Assembly: GCA_003133665.1 (NCBI GenBank)
Contig: PKYK01000080.1
Span: forward strand, 1 to 61,676
Direction: 5' to 3'
Source: Acidimicrobiaceae bacterium
Lineage (GTDB): Bacteria; Actinomycetota; Acidimicrobiia; Acidimicrobiales; RAAP-2
Length of the DNA stretch: 61,676 nucleotides
The notes beneath the pieces are model-generated. The model had not been told where the DNA came from. It searched no databases and saw nothing but the letters and a program-made list of their open reading frames with translations. The first letter of the stretch is position 1; each line of letters opens with the position of its first letter. Below are positions 27,025 through 35,182 of the stretch, piece after piece. The translations under genes were made by a program, and so were the position numbers.

Positions 27025-28215
27025 ATGTTGCGCTTCCTCACCGCTGGCGAAAGCCACGGCCCGTCGCTAACCGTCATCGTCGAGGGGCTGCCCGCGGGCC
27101 TTCCCATCACGGTCGAGCAGATCGGGGACCAGCTCGCGCGCCGCCGTCTCGGCTACGGGCGGGGCCCCCGGATGCGCTTCGAGCGCGACGAGCTTCGCCT
27201 CACGGGCGGCATTCGACACGGACGCACCCTGGGTTCACCCGTGGCGATAGAGATCTTGAACTCCGAGTGGCCCAAGTGGGAACAGGAGATGTCGGCTGCG
27301 CCCGGCGTCCCGAGCGAGAGACTCACGAAGCCCCGTCCCGGTCACGCCGACCTGGCGGGAATGCAGAAGTACGCCTTCGACGACGCGCGTGACGTGTTGG
27401 AGCGGGCCAGCGCTCGCGAAACGGCGGCGCGCGTGGTGGCCGGAGCGCTCGCCAAAGCGCTGCTCGCCACGATTGGCGTCGACGTCCTCAGTCACGTCGT
27501 GCGCATCGGAAGGGTGGCGACGCCAAGTGCCGTTCGCCCTCAGCCGGGTGATCTCGACCGCGTGGACGAGTCAGAGGTGCGCTGCTTCGACGCCGCCACT
27601 GCCGAGGCGATGATCGGCGAGATCAAGGCCGCCGCCAAAGAGGGTGATTCCCTCGGCGGAATCGTCGAGGTCATCGCCTACGGCGTACCGGTCGGGCTCG
27701 GGAGTTACGTGCACTGGGACCGCAAACTGGACGGACTGTTGGCGGGGGCGCTGATGAGCATTCAAGCCGTGAAGGCCGTGGAAATCGGTGACGGCATGGC
27801 CCAGGCCTCGCAGCGTGGCAGCGTGGCGCACGACGCGATTGCGGTCGACGAGTCGTTCGAACGCGGTGGTGGCTACATCCGTCGGACCGATCACGCCGGT
27901 GGACTCGAAGGCGGCATGTCGTCGGGTTCGCCAATCATCGCCAAGGTGGCGATGAAGCCGCTCGCCACGCTGAATCGCCCGGTCCTCGAGACCGTTGACG
28001 TCGCGACCGGGGAGTCGACCGTCTCGTTCAAGGAGCGCACCGACGTGACCGCCGTGCCCGCCCTCGGCGTCGTCACCGAGGCGATGGTGGCCCTCGTGCT
28101 CGCGAACGAGGCGTTGCGAAAGTTCGGTGGCGACTCGGTCGAAGAGTTCGCGCGCAATCACGCTTCGTACGTCGCCAATCTGGGTAGTACGGCGTCGGCC
28201 GCCCGTGCGGAGTAG
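27025..28215 (+). CDS. aroC: Chorismate synthase
   Basis: 396 aa, final shikimate-pathway step (EPSP to chorismate, needing reduced FMN). Signatures G-E-S-H-G-P-S-L near the N-terminus, R-A-S-A-R-E-T-A-A-R-V-V and G-G-M-S-S-G-S-P-I near the C-terminus are intact. First of four shikimate genes separated by 2 nt or overlapping. Chorismate also feeds the menaquinone genes of this window. Confidence 0.97.
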   Translation: MLRFLTAGESHGPSLTVIVEGLPAGLPITVEQIGDQLARRRLGYGRGPRMRFERDELRLTGGIRHGRTLGSPVAIEILNSEWPKWEQEMSAAPGVPSERLTKPRPGHADLAGMQKYAFDDARDVLERASARETAARVVAGALAKALLATIGVDVLSHVVRIGRVATPSAVRPQPGDLDRVDESEVRCFDAATAEAMIGEIKAAAKEGDSLGGIVEVIAYGVPVGLGSYVHWDRKLDGLLAGALMSIQAVKAVEIGDGMAQASQRGSVAHDAIAVDESFERGGGYIRRTDHAGGLEGGMSSGSPIIAKVAMKPLATLNRPVLETVDVATGESTVSFKERTDVTAVPALGVVTEAMVALVLANEALRKFGGDSVEEFARNHASYVANLGSTASAARAE

Positions 28216-28217
28216 TC

Positions 28218-28718
28218 GTGGCCCGTCTCGTTCTGGTCGGCCTTCCGGGCGTTGGCAAGTCGACGGTCGCGTCGGCGTTGGCCGCATCGTGGGGCTGCGC
28301 GGCGCTCGACACCGACGACGAACTGGCGGCCATGACCGGTGGCACTGCGGCTGAGGTCCTACGCCGTGACGGCATTGCGGCCTTTCGTCAACAAGAGGTC
28401 GCAGCTCTTCGCGCCGCACTGCACGCCGACGCGGTGGTCGCGACGGGAGGCGGCGTGGTGACGCTGAGCGAAGCTCGCGAACTCTTGCGTCATGAGGTGA
28501 CGCTGTGGCTCGACTGCGAGGACGACGTGTTGATACCGCGCCTCGTCGATGGCGATCGGCCCCTGCTCGGCGATGACCCCCGATCGGCGCTCGAAGCCCT
28601 CCGCCGCGAACGTGAGGAGTGGTACCGCGAGGTCTCGAGCGCTCGCATCGACGCGTCGGGAACGCCGGATGAGACCGTCGAACGGGTCCGCGACGCCCTC
28701 GCCGAGGTGGCTCGATGA
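28218..28718 (+). CDS. aroK: Shikimate kinase
   Basis: 166 aa P-loop kinase. Walker A G-L-P-G-V-G-K-S-T; D-T-D-D-E-L for magnesium/shikimate; F-R-Q-Q-E and A-T-G-G-G-V for shikimate binding; lid region D-R-P-L-L-G. GTG start 2 nt after aroC; overlaps aroB by ATGA. Confidence 0.95.
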   Translation: MARLVLVGLPGVGKSTVASALAASWGCAALDTDDELAAMTGGTAAEVLRRDGIAAFRQQEVAALRAALHADAVVATGGGVVTLSEARELLRHEVTLWLDCEDDVLIPRLVDGDRPLLGDDPRSALEALRREREEWYREVSSARIDASGTPDETVERVRDALAEVAR

Positions 28719-29764
28719 ACGTGACGGTGGACCTCGCCAGTCGTTCCTACGACGTGGTGATCGAGCACGGTGCGCGCCACGGACTCGTCGAATTGCTGAG
28801 GTTCAGAGCACCGAACGCGCAGGTCGCTGCGATCGTGACCTCGCCGTCACTTCACGCACAGCCGTGGTTCGACTTCGAATCGGGGCTCACCCAGCATGTC
28901 CTCGAGGTTCCCGAGGGCGAGGGAGCCAAGTCACTCGCCACGCTCGAGGCGCTGTGCGAACAACTGGCAACATTGAGGCTCTCGCGCGATGATGTCGTGG
29001 TCGGCGTGGGTGGCGGGGCGATCACCGATCTCGCTGGTTTCGCCGCCTCCGTCTATCTCCGTGGCGTCGCGCTGGCGCAGGTGCCCACGTCACTCGTGGG
29101 AATGGTCGACGCCGCCATCGGAGGCAAGACCGCGGTGAACCTGCGAGCGGGCAAGAACCTGGTGGGAGCCTTTCACCAACCCCTGGGCGTGCTGTGCGAT
29201 TTCGACACCCTTCTGACCTTGCCCGAACGAGAACGACTCGGTGGACTCGGCGAAGTTGCGAAGTGTTGGCTCCTCGAGGGTCGCCGGGCCGGTGACCTCG
29301 CCGCCGCGTCGCTGCCGGACCTGGTGACGATGTCGGTGCAGTTGAAGGGCGCCATCGTGTCCGCCGACGAGTTCGAAGGCGGACGGCGAGCACTTTTGAA
29401 CTACGGCCACACGTTGGGCCACGCCCTCGAGTCGCTGTCCCTCGCGCGCGACGTCGACGAACTGCGCCACGGTGAAGCAGTGGCGATCGGCTTGGCGTTC
29501 GCCGTCCGTCTGGCCCACGCTCTCGGACGCGTTGACGCCCAAGAGATCGTCAACCACGATGAGGTGCTCCTTGCGCTCGGCCTGTCGTCGCGGATGCCCT
29601 CACACATGTCCACCCCCGGCCTGCTCGACGCCATGACTCGCGACAAGAAGGCGCACCATGATCTGACCTTCGTCCTGGCGGGCCCCGAAGGCTTTGGCGT
29701 CGTTCGACACGTTGACCCGTCGTTGGTCGCCGACGTACTAGACAGTTTCCGAGGAGAGCCATGA
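28715..29764 (+). CDS. aroB: 3-dehydroquinate synthase
   Basis: 349 aa. NAD-binding G-V-G-G-G-A-I-T-D-L-A-G-F, the V-P-T-S-L-V-G-M-V-D-A-A-I-G-G-K-T active-site stretch, and zinc ligands in L-N-Y-G-H-T-L-G-H-A-L-E and R-H-G-E-A-V. Coupled to both neighbours by 4-base overlaps. Confidence 0.96.
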   Translation: MNVTVDLASRSYDVVIEHGARHGLVELLRFRAPNAQVAAIVTSPSLHAQPWFDFESGLTQHVLEVPEGEGAKSLATLEALCEQLATLRLSRDDVVVGVGGGAITDLAGFAASVYLRGVALAQVPTSLVGMVDAAIGGKTAVNLRAGKNLVGAFHQPLGVLCDFDTLLTLPERERLGGLGEVAKCWLLEGRRAGDLAAASLPDLVTMSVQLKGAIVSADEFEGGRRALLNYGHTLGHALESLSLARDVDELRHGEAVAIGLAFAVRLAHALGRVDAQEIVNHDEVLLALGLSSRMPSHMSTPGLLDAMTRDKKAHHDLTFVLAGPEGFGVVRHVDPSLVADVLDSFRGEP

Positions 29765-30207
29765 GTAACGAGATCCTGCTGTTGTCCGGACCCAACCTCG
29801 ACCAACTGGGCGTTCGGAGTCCCGAGATCTACGGCACCCAGACGTTGGCCGAACACGTCGCTCGTTTCAGTGAGCAGGCGCTGCGAGAGGGACTTGAAGT
29901 GCGACACCTGCAGTCGAACTTCGAGGGCGACCTCATCGAGGCCGTGCACGCCGCTCGCGAGAGTTCCATTGCGATCGTGCTCAACGCCGGGGCACTGACG
30001 CACACATCGTGGGCCCTCGCCGACGCCCTGGCCACGTTTGGCGGGGTGAAGATCGAGGTGCATCTGTCCAATCCGGCCGCCCGCGAGCCGTTTCGCCACG
30101 TGAGCACGCTGGCCGGGGTAGTCGACGGCACGATCGCGGGATTCGGTGCGACGAGTTATGACCTGGCGCTGGACGCGGTGATACGTCTCCTGGCCCGAAA
30201 CCGTTGA
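29761..30207 (+). CDS. aroQ: 3-dehydroquinate dehydratase, type II
   Basis: 148 aa, the dodecameric type II class. S-G-P-N-L-D-Q-L-G-V-R-S-P-E-I-Y-G contains the catalytic Arg and Tyr; N-A-G-A-L-T-H-T-S replaces the usual NPGAYTHTS; E-V-H-L-S-N carries the catalytic His. Starts at ATG overlapping aroB. Confidence 0.95.
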   Translation: MSNEILLLSGPNLDQLGVRSPEIYGTQTLAEHVARFSEQALREGLEVRHLQSNFEGDLIEAVHAARESSIAIVLNAGALTHTSWALADALATFGGVKIEVHLSNPAAREPFRHVSTLAGVVDGTIAGFGATSYDLALDAVIRLLARNR

Positions 30208-30224
30208 TTAGACGCATTGACCCA

Positions 30225-30241
30225 TTGCCTAGACTAGGCAA
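30225..30241 (+). promoter_or_regulatory. Perfect 8-1-8 palindrome upstream of efp
   Basis: TTGCCTAGACTAGGCAA is a perfect inverted repeat around one A. It contains TAGACT (30230-30235), which matches the -10 boxes of this window, so the palindrome may be an operator overlapping the efp-nusB promoter. It is 17 nt after the aroQ stop, has no T-run, and is too tight to fold well as a hairpin. Confidence 0.5.
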
Positions 30242-30270
30242 CGCAACTTTCGCGAAAGGTTTTGAGGCTG

Positions 30271-30834
30271 ATGGCCGCAATTTCAAGCAATGACATCAAG
30301 AACGGCATCACCATCAAGATTGATGAGGGCCTCTTCACGGTCGTTGACTTCCAACACGTTAAGCCCGGAAAGGGTGGGGCGTTCGTGCGGACCAAATTGC
30401 GCAACGCCCGAACCGGTGCAGTGATCGAGCGCACCTATCGCTCGGACGAGCGTCTCGAACAGGCGATCATCGACAAGCGAGACACCCAGTTTCTCTACCG
30501 CGACGGTGACGACTACATCTTCATGGACCAGTCCACCTACGAGCAGGTCCCGGTGTCGTCGAAGAAACTCGGCGACGCCGCGAATTTCCTCAAGGAGACC
30601 GGGAAGGCGATGTTGATTGTGCACGATGACGAGATCATCGGTATTGAACTTCCGGCCTCGGTGGAACTCATCGTCGCCGAGACCGAGCCCGGTATCCAGG
30701 GCGACCGCGTCTCGGGTGCGCGCAAGCCCGCGACACTCGAGACCGGCTTCGTTGTGCAAGTGCCGCTGTTCATTGGTCCGGGCGAGCTCATCAAGGTCGA
30801 CACCCGCACCGGTGACTACATCACCCGAGCGTAG
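30271..30834 (+). CDS. efp: Translation elongation factor P
   Basis: 187 aa from ATG 30271. Three beta-barrel domains; the tip loop that contacts the peptidyl-tRNA is K-P-G-K-G-G-A-F-V-R at residues about 30-39; the C-terminal signature is G-A-R-K-P-A-T-L-E-T-G-F-V-V-Q-V-P. It relieves ribosome stalling at polyproline. An upstream in-frame TTG at 30262 is not needed. Located between shikimate genes and nusB as in mycobacteria, but without pepQ. Confidence 0.96.
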   Translation: MAAISSNDIKNGITIKIDEGLFTVVDFQHVKPGKGGAFVRTKLRNARTGAVIERTYRSDERLEQAIIDKRDTQFLYRDGDDYIFMDQSTYEQVPVSSKKLGDAANFLKETGKAMLIVHDDEIIGIELPASVELIVAETEPGIQGDRVSGARKPATLETGFVVQVPLFIGPGELIKVDTRTGDYITRA

Positions 30835-30835
30835 G

Positions 30836-31234
30836 GTGAGCGAACTCGGGGCCCAGCGTCACCACGCTCGAGAGCGAGCGCTGGAGATCCTCTACGAGGC
30901 CAGCATCAAAGAACGTCCCATCGAGGTGATACTGGCGGAGTTGACGCTCGCTCCCGACCCGTACACCGTGACGATCGTGGCCTCCGCGCAAGAACATCGG
31001 GCCCAGGCCGAGGAACTCATCAGCAGATTCTCCCAGGACTGGACTCTCGACCGGCTTGCCCTCATCGACCGCCTGATCATGACGATGGCGATCGGAGAGC
31101 TGCTGCTCGATGACGCGCCGCCGCCGGCGGTGGTGTTGGACGAAGCGGTGGAGTTGGCGAAGGTCTACTCCACCGAGGGATCGGCATCCTTCGTCAACGG
31201 CGTCTTGGCGTCGTGTGCGACGCACCTAAAGTAG
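30836..31234 (+). CDS. nusB: Transcription antitermination factor NusB
   Basis: 132 aa from GTG 30836, 1 nt after efp. All-helical fold with H-H-A-R-E-R-A-L-E-I-L-Y-E-A, W-T-L-D-R-L-A-L-I-D-R-L-I-M and E-A-V-E-L-A-K-V-Y-S-T-E-G-S-A-S-F-V-N-G-V-L, the usual NusB motifs. It acts with NusE in rRNA antitermination. The longer frame from 30617 is a shadow of efp. Confidence 0.95.
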   Translation: MSELGAQRHHARERALEILYEASIKERPIEVILAELTLAPDPYTVTIVASAQEHRAQAEELISRFSQDWTLDRLALIDRLIMTMAIGELLLDDAPPPAVVLDEAVELAKVYSTEGSASFVNGVLASCATHLK

Positions 31235-31262
31235 AGAAATTCGCCCACGAGGGAGCTTCACT

Positions 31263-32999
31263 ATGCCGGGTATGAGCCCGCATCCGATTGACCTGACGAA
31301 TTTCCTTGTCGTTGCCCTCTTTCGGCACACCCTCTTCGTGTCGAGTTTGCTGTGGCTCGGTGCCCTGGCGCTCGTCATACTCATCGTCGTCGTGGCGACC
31401 CGGCGGATCTTTCGCTTCAATCTCTCAGCCGACGGCCTTGAAGAGCCCCGCGCCCGCACATACCTGCGTTGGTGCTTCGGGGCGCTCTGGTTGATCGACG
31501 GTCTGCTGCAGTTCCAGGACGCAATGCCCCTCGGCCTCGCCAACAACGTGGTGGCTCCAATGTCGGGGGGCACGCCCTCGTGGCTGCATTCGCTGATGAA
31601 CCACGGCGTCTCCATCTGGAACAGTCACCCCATCACCCTGGCGGCGGGCGTCGCGTGGCTACAGGTCGGTATCGGCTTGGTCCTCTTGGTGTCCAACGGT
31701 CGCACCGGGCGCTGGGTGGCGGGCCTCTCGGCCTTGTGGGCGGCCCTGATCTGGCTGATCGGCAACGGGGCCGGTGGCATCTTCATCAGCGGTTCATCGA
31801 TACTCTTCGGGTGGCCGGGCGCCACTCTTTTCTACGTCGTGGCCGGCGGATGGCTCTTCGTCAGCTCGGCCACGTTCCGAGAGAAGTTCTCGAGTTACAC
31901 GATTCGATTCTTCGCCGTCCTGCTGCTCGTCGCGGCGGCGCTGCAGTGTCTCCCGTCTGCCGGTTTCTGGCACGGCGGCAGCACGAACGCACTGGCGAAG
32001 ATGACAACGTACATGACCTCCATTGCCCAGCCCCACGGGCTGGCGTGGCTGGTGCGCCATTTCGGGTCGCTGGGTGCATTGATGGGCGGTGGGTTCAACA
32101 TCGTCGTCATTCTCTGGTTGCTCGTGTGCGCGGTGGGTCTGTGGACGTCGGTCACCACGGGGTGGCGATGGCCAGCGCGCACGTTGGTCGCAGGTTGCGT
32201 GATCTTGTGGATCGGCGCCGAGGACGCGGCGATCTTCGGGGGTCTCGCGACGGACCTTAATTCGCTCATTCCACTGGCGGCTCTGGCGTGGTGCGCCGCG
32301 CCAGGGCGCGAATTGCTGGTCCCGCGGAAGCAACGCCTGCCGCGCGAGTTGTCCAGCAGCGCGGGAGCGGTCGTTGCGACGTTCGCGACGTCAATGATCG
32401 TCTTTGCGACGGTGACGATGTCGTGGGCGACGTTCGCCGGGGCGGAGAATACCCTGTTTCTCGCTCAGAACGGACCAGCGTCGGCAACGAATGCCGCCGC
32501 GCCTCACTTCACCCTCACCGATCAGTTCAACCGGCCCTATTCGCTCGGTCAGCACGCCGGCCACGTCACCCTGCTGACCTTCCTCGATCCGCGCTGCTAC
32601 ACGGACTGCCCGCTGCTCGCCAATCAACTGGCGCAGGTCCGCTCGCAGCTGTCCGCCAATGCCACGCTCGACATCGTGGCGGTCGCCGCCAATCCGTACC
32701 ATGAGTCGCTGGCCGACATTCGGACCTTCATGTCGAAACACGGACTCAACGGAGTGAAGGACTTCTACTTCGTCACCGGAAGCCGAACCGAGACCAGTTC
32801 CGTCTGGCACGCCTACGGGGTCAGCGTCGTAATGAAGCCGACCGACACGATGAGTGTGCACTCGGATTTCATGTTCATCGTGTCGGCGAAGGGTCGGCTG
32901 CACTGGGTAATCCCCGATGACCCACTGGCGAGCTCTTCTGGCACGTCATCCGCGGTCTCGGAGCTCAAGAGTCTGCTGAGACTCGAGGGCGTTCACTAG
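31263..32999 (+). CDS. Polytopic membrane protein fused to a Sco/SenC-type domain
   Basis: 578 aa in two parts. Residues about 1-390 hold roughly nine membrane segments with no named family recognised. Residues about 410-578 form a thioredoxin-like Sco domain: F-T-L-T-D-Q-F-N-R-P-Y, the copper motif C-Y-T-D-C-P (C-x-x-x-C) and the distal histidine in V-H-S-D-F-M-F-I-V. Sco proteins deliver copper to the CuA site of cytochrome c oxidase, and the coxII-I-III genes lie just downstream. GGGAG precedes the ATG. The fusion is unusual: normal Sco proteins have one N-terminal helix. Confidence 0.8.
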   Translation: MPGMSPHPIDLTNFLVVALFRHTLFVSSLLWLGALALVILIVVVATRRIFRFNLSADGLEEPRARTYLRWCFGALWLIDGLLQFQDAMPLGLANNVVAPMSGGTPSWLHSLMNHGVSIWNSHPITLAAGVAWLQVGIGLVLLVSNGRTGRWVAGLSALWAALIWLIGNGAGGIFISGSSILFGWPGATLFYVVAGGWLFVSSATFREKFSSYTIRFFAVLLLVAAALQCLPSAGFWHGGSTNALAKMTTYMTSIAQPHGLAWLVRHFGSLGALMGGGFNIVVILWLLVCAVGLWTSVTTGWRWPARTLVAGCVILWIGAEDAAIFGGLATDLNSLIPLAALAWCAAPGRELLVPRKQRLPRELSSSAGAVVATFATSMIVFATVTMSWATFAGAENTLFLAQNGPASATNAAAPHFTLTDQFNRPYSLGQHAGHVTLLTFLDPRCYTDCPLLANQLAQVRSQLSANATLDIVAVAANPYHESLADIRTFMSKHGLNGVKDFYFVTGSRTETSSVWHAYGVSVVMKPTDTMSVHSDFMFIVSAKGRLHWVIPDDPLASSSGTSSAVSELKSLLRLEGVH

Positions 33000-33069
33000 C
33001 AGCGACTGTCGGAGGTGTCCGGAGTGGTCAGTTCGCCGATCGCGGACAGGATGGTTCCTGAGCGCCCTC

Positions 33070-33369
33070 TTATGAATGCTTGTGCACTTGGCGAAGATAT
33101 TCGTTGAAGGCAACGAGCGCGGGGTCGTCGGGCTCCTCGGGTGGAACTGGGTCGAGAGGCTCGGGGGATCGTACGTCCTTGAGGAGCTTTCGCCATACGT
33201 AGATGGCGTAGGCCGCGAAAACCGGCCATTCGAAGACGTAGGCCCACGACAGAGAATTCCCCGAAAGCGCGCGGTGGATTTCGAGGATGAAGGCAGAAAT
33301 GCAGATGGCCTCGGCCACGACGAGGCCCACGTGAATTCCAAGAATCCTCTTAGTTTTTCGTTCCACCAA
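33070..33369 (-). CDS. Small membrane protein, paralogue of the 40646 gene
   Basis: About 99 aa, two membrane segments, with G-N-S-L-S-W-A-Y-V-F-E-W-P shared exactly with the protein at 40646-41056. Start uncertain: TTG 33375, TTG 33369 or GTG 33366; TAATCT lies 5 nt before 33369. It faces the Sco fusion and is divergent from the cupredoxin. The C-terminus is acidic and proline-rich, then charged. The two paralogues bracket the oxidase genes, so a role in oxidase assembly or stability is a reasonable guess. Confidence 0.7.
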   Translation of the reverse strand: MVERKTKRILGIHVGLVVAEAICISAFILEIHRALSGNSLSWAYVFEWPVFAAYAIYVWRKLLKDVRSPEPLDPVPPEEPDDPALVAFNEYLRQVHKHS

Positions 33370-33445
33370 TCTCAAGATTAGTGACCGTGCCAGTTACTCT
33401 CGGTACGGAGTTTCATGGGAAACATCGAGTCGCGAGGAGTGATGT

Positions 33446-34129
33446 ATGTCAATGAGAGGGAGACTGGCGACGGTTCTCGGGCTCTTCTTGGTTGCGGTAG
33501 GTCTTATCGTGTGGAGCGTAGCGACATTCCTCAGTCCGGGCGTGCCCGGAGGGGTGATTGACTTCACCAAAGCCCAAGCTGCTGGACAACCAGTGAACCT
33601 GACAATACAGAGTGTGGGTTCCATCGGAACTGGAGACCACCCGACTTGGGTTTCGTACTTGGCGAAGAACCCCACGACTGGCAAATGGGTGCACGACACC
33701 ACGTGGAAGTTGCCGGCCAACACCGTGATCAACGTGACCGTGCTGCAGTACGACAGCGGCAGTCCACTTCGCAACCAGGAGTGGGGTCAGGTTCAAGGAA
33801 CGATTGGCGACACCGCCACTTTGAACGGGGCGAATTTCAGCGTTTACAACTCCAACACCGGCAACGGCGTGGGACACACGTTCGCAGTGCCGGCTCTCAA
33901 CCTGAGCGTGCCGATGGTGGGGGTCAGTTCCAGCGCCACCGTTTGTGGCGTGGCACCCTGCGGCACGAGTTTTGCCCACAACACCGAAACGTTCAGTTTC
34001 AAAACGCCGGGCCCCGGCAACTACTCGTGGCAGTGCTTTGTGCCTTGTGGATTGGGCTACCTGTTTGGTAACGGCGGCGGAATGTCGACGCAGAACTACA
34101 TGGGTGGCTTCTTACAGGTGGTGCGGTAA
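33446..34129 (+). CDS. Membrane-anchored cupredoxin-like protein
   Basis: 227 aa with an N-terminal anchor (L-G-L-F-L-V-A-V-G-L-I-V-W) and an extracytoplasmic beta-rich domain. H144 (V-G-H-T-F-A-V-P) and C197-F-V-P-C201 followed by M213 recall the copper loop of CoxII, but the glutamate and second histidine of C-x-E-x-C-x3-H are Val199 and Tyr205, so it is not a normal CuA site; a type-1-like or reduced site is possible. C167 and C172 may form a disulfide. GAGGAG precedes the ATG. It is 2 nt from coxII, so likely part of the oxidase, as electron donor or extra subunit. Confidence 0.75.
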   Translation: MSMRGRLATVLGLFLVAVGLIVWSVATFLSPGVPGGVIDFTKAQAAGQPVNLTIQSVGSIGTGDHPTWVSYLAKNPTTGKWVHDTTWKLPANTVINVTVLQYDSGSPLRNQEWGQVQGTIGDTATLNGANFSVYNSNTGNGVGHTFAVPALNLSVPMVGVSSSATVCGVAPCGTSFAHNTETFSFKTPGPGNYSWQCFVPCGLGYLFGNGGGMSTQNYMGGFLQVVR

Positions 34130-34131
34130 CC

Positions 34132-35124
34132 ATGTCGTCGGAGAACTCAATGAAGAACGAAACCAATCACCTTCGCAAGATGACTACCATTTGGGTGATC
34201 CTCTCGCTGGCCGCCGACCTGCTGTTCTGGTTCTGGGTCGGACCTCACGTGCCTCCTGGAACAATGACCTCGACGGCGAAGTCGAATCAGTTTGACTTCA
34301 CGTTCCTGGTCCTGTTCGCCCTTCCGGTGCTGATCGGTGTCTGGGTGTACCTCGGCTACGCGATAGTGACGTGGAGCGCCAAGCGCGACAATGTCCCTGA
34401 ACCCATAGGTGGGGAGGTCGCCCGGTCGAATCGAAAGGCGCAGGTCTCCTGGATCACGATCACCTCGATTGTGGTGCTGTTCTTGGCCGGATTCGGCACC
34501 GTCGCGGTGATCAACGATCACGGTTCGGGTGGTGGCGAAGGTCCGAATCCGATCTGGAATCCCGGAGGCGCGTCCAAGGCCGAAGCCGCGGCTCTTACCT
34601 CGAACGCGTCGTGGTCGCCGAACAGCAACCAGGTGCTTCCCGTGCAGGTCATCGCCCAACAGTGGAAGTTCACCTACCGGTACCCGACCTTCGGTGGCTT
34701 CGAGTCCAGTGAGTTGATCCTCCCGGTGGGCACGACAGTTGCCTTTAACGTGACTTCGCTTGACGTGATCCACAGCTTCTGGGCCTACCAGTTGAGTGTG
34801 AAGGCTGACGCGAACCCGCAGGTCAACGACGTGGCCTACACCGATACGAAGCAGCTCGGTAATTTCACCGTTCGTTGCAGTGAACTCTGTGGCCTGTGGC
34901 ACGGTTCGATGTTCAACTACGGCAAGGTCGTCTCCCAGAGCGACTTCATGAACTGGGCCAAGACAACCGAGTCCGCCAACGCCGCAAACACGGCCAATCT
35001 GCCGCCGTTTGCGTGGACGTACGTGCCTGACGCCAACGGCGCCGCCGGCGGTTACTACCCGGATGGAACCGTGACGCCGTACAGCACCGTCGAGGTGTAC
35101 GGCTCAAAGCAGCCGGCATCCTGA
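34132..35124 (+). CDS. ctaC: Cytochrome c oxidase subunit II
   Basis: 330 aa. Complete CuA site: H214, C249, E251, C253, H257, M260 (C-S-E-L-C-G-L-W-H-G-S-M). Two canonical helices (about 56-80 and 105-127) are preceded by a third hydrophobic segment (17-36), which may be a signal sequence or an extra helix. No fused cytochrome c domain. It receives electrons from a cytochrome or cupredoxin and passes them to subunit I. Follows the cupredoxin by 2 nt. Confidence 0.95.
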   Translation: MSSENSMKNETNHLRKMTTIWVILSLAADLLFWFWVGPHVPPGTMTSTAKSNQFDFTFLVLFALPVLIGVWVYLGYAIVTWSAKRDNVPEPIGGEVARSNRKAQVSWITITSIVVLFLAGFGTVAVINDHGSGGGEGPNPIWNPGGASKAEAAALTSNASWSPNSNQVLPVQVIAQQWKFTYRYPTFGGFESSELILPVGTTVAFNVTSLDVIHSFWAYQLSVKADANPQVNDVAYTDTKQLGNFTVRCSELCGLWHGSMFNYGKVVSQSDFMNWAKTTESANAANTANLPPFAWTYVPDANGAAGGYYPDGTVTPYSTVEVYGSKQPAS

Positions 35125-35182
35125 TGCTTGACAACACGATGAATGACGGGACACCAACGATGAAAGAAACGGAGATCGCGCG

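Noticed and set aside
30617..30835. 73-residue extension of NusB into efp
   Set aside because: Shadow of efp; NusB homology starts just after GTG 30836.
33000..33069. Possible terminator after the Sco fusion gene
   Set aside because: Only a 6-bp pairing (TGTCCG/CGGACA) with a long loop was found, too weak to call.
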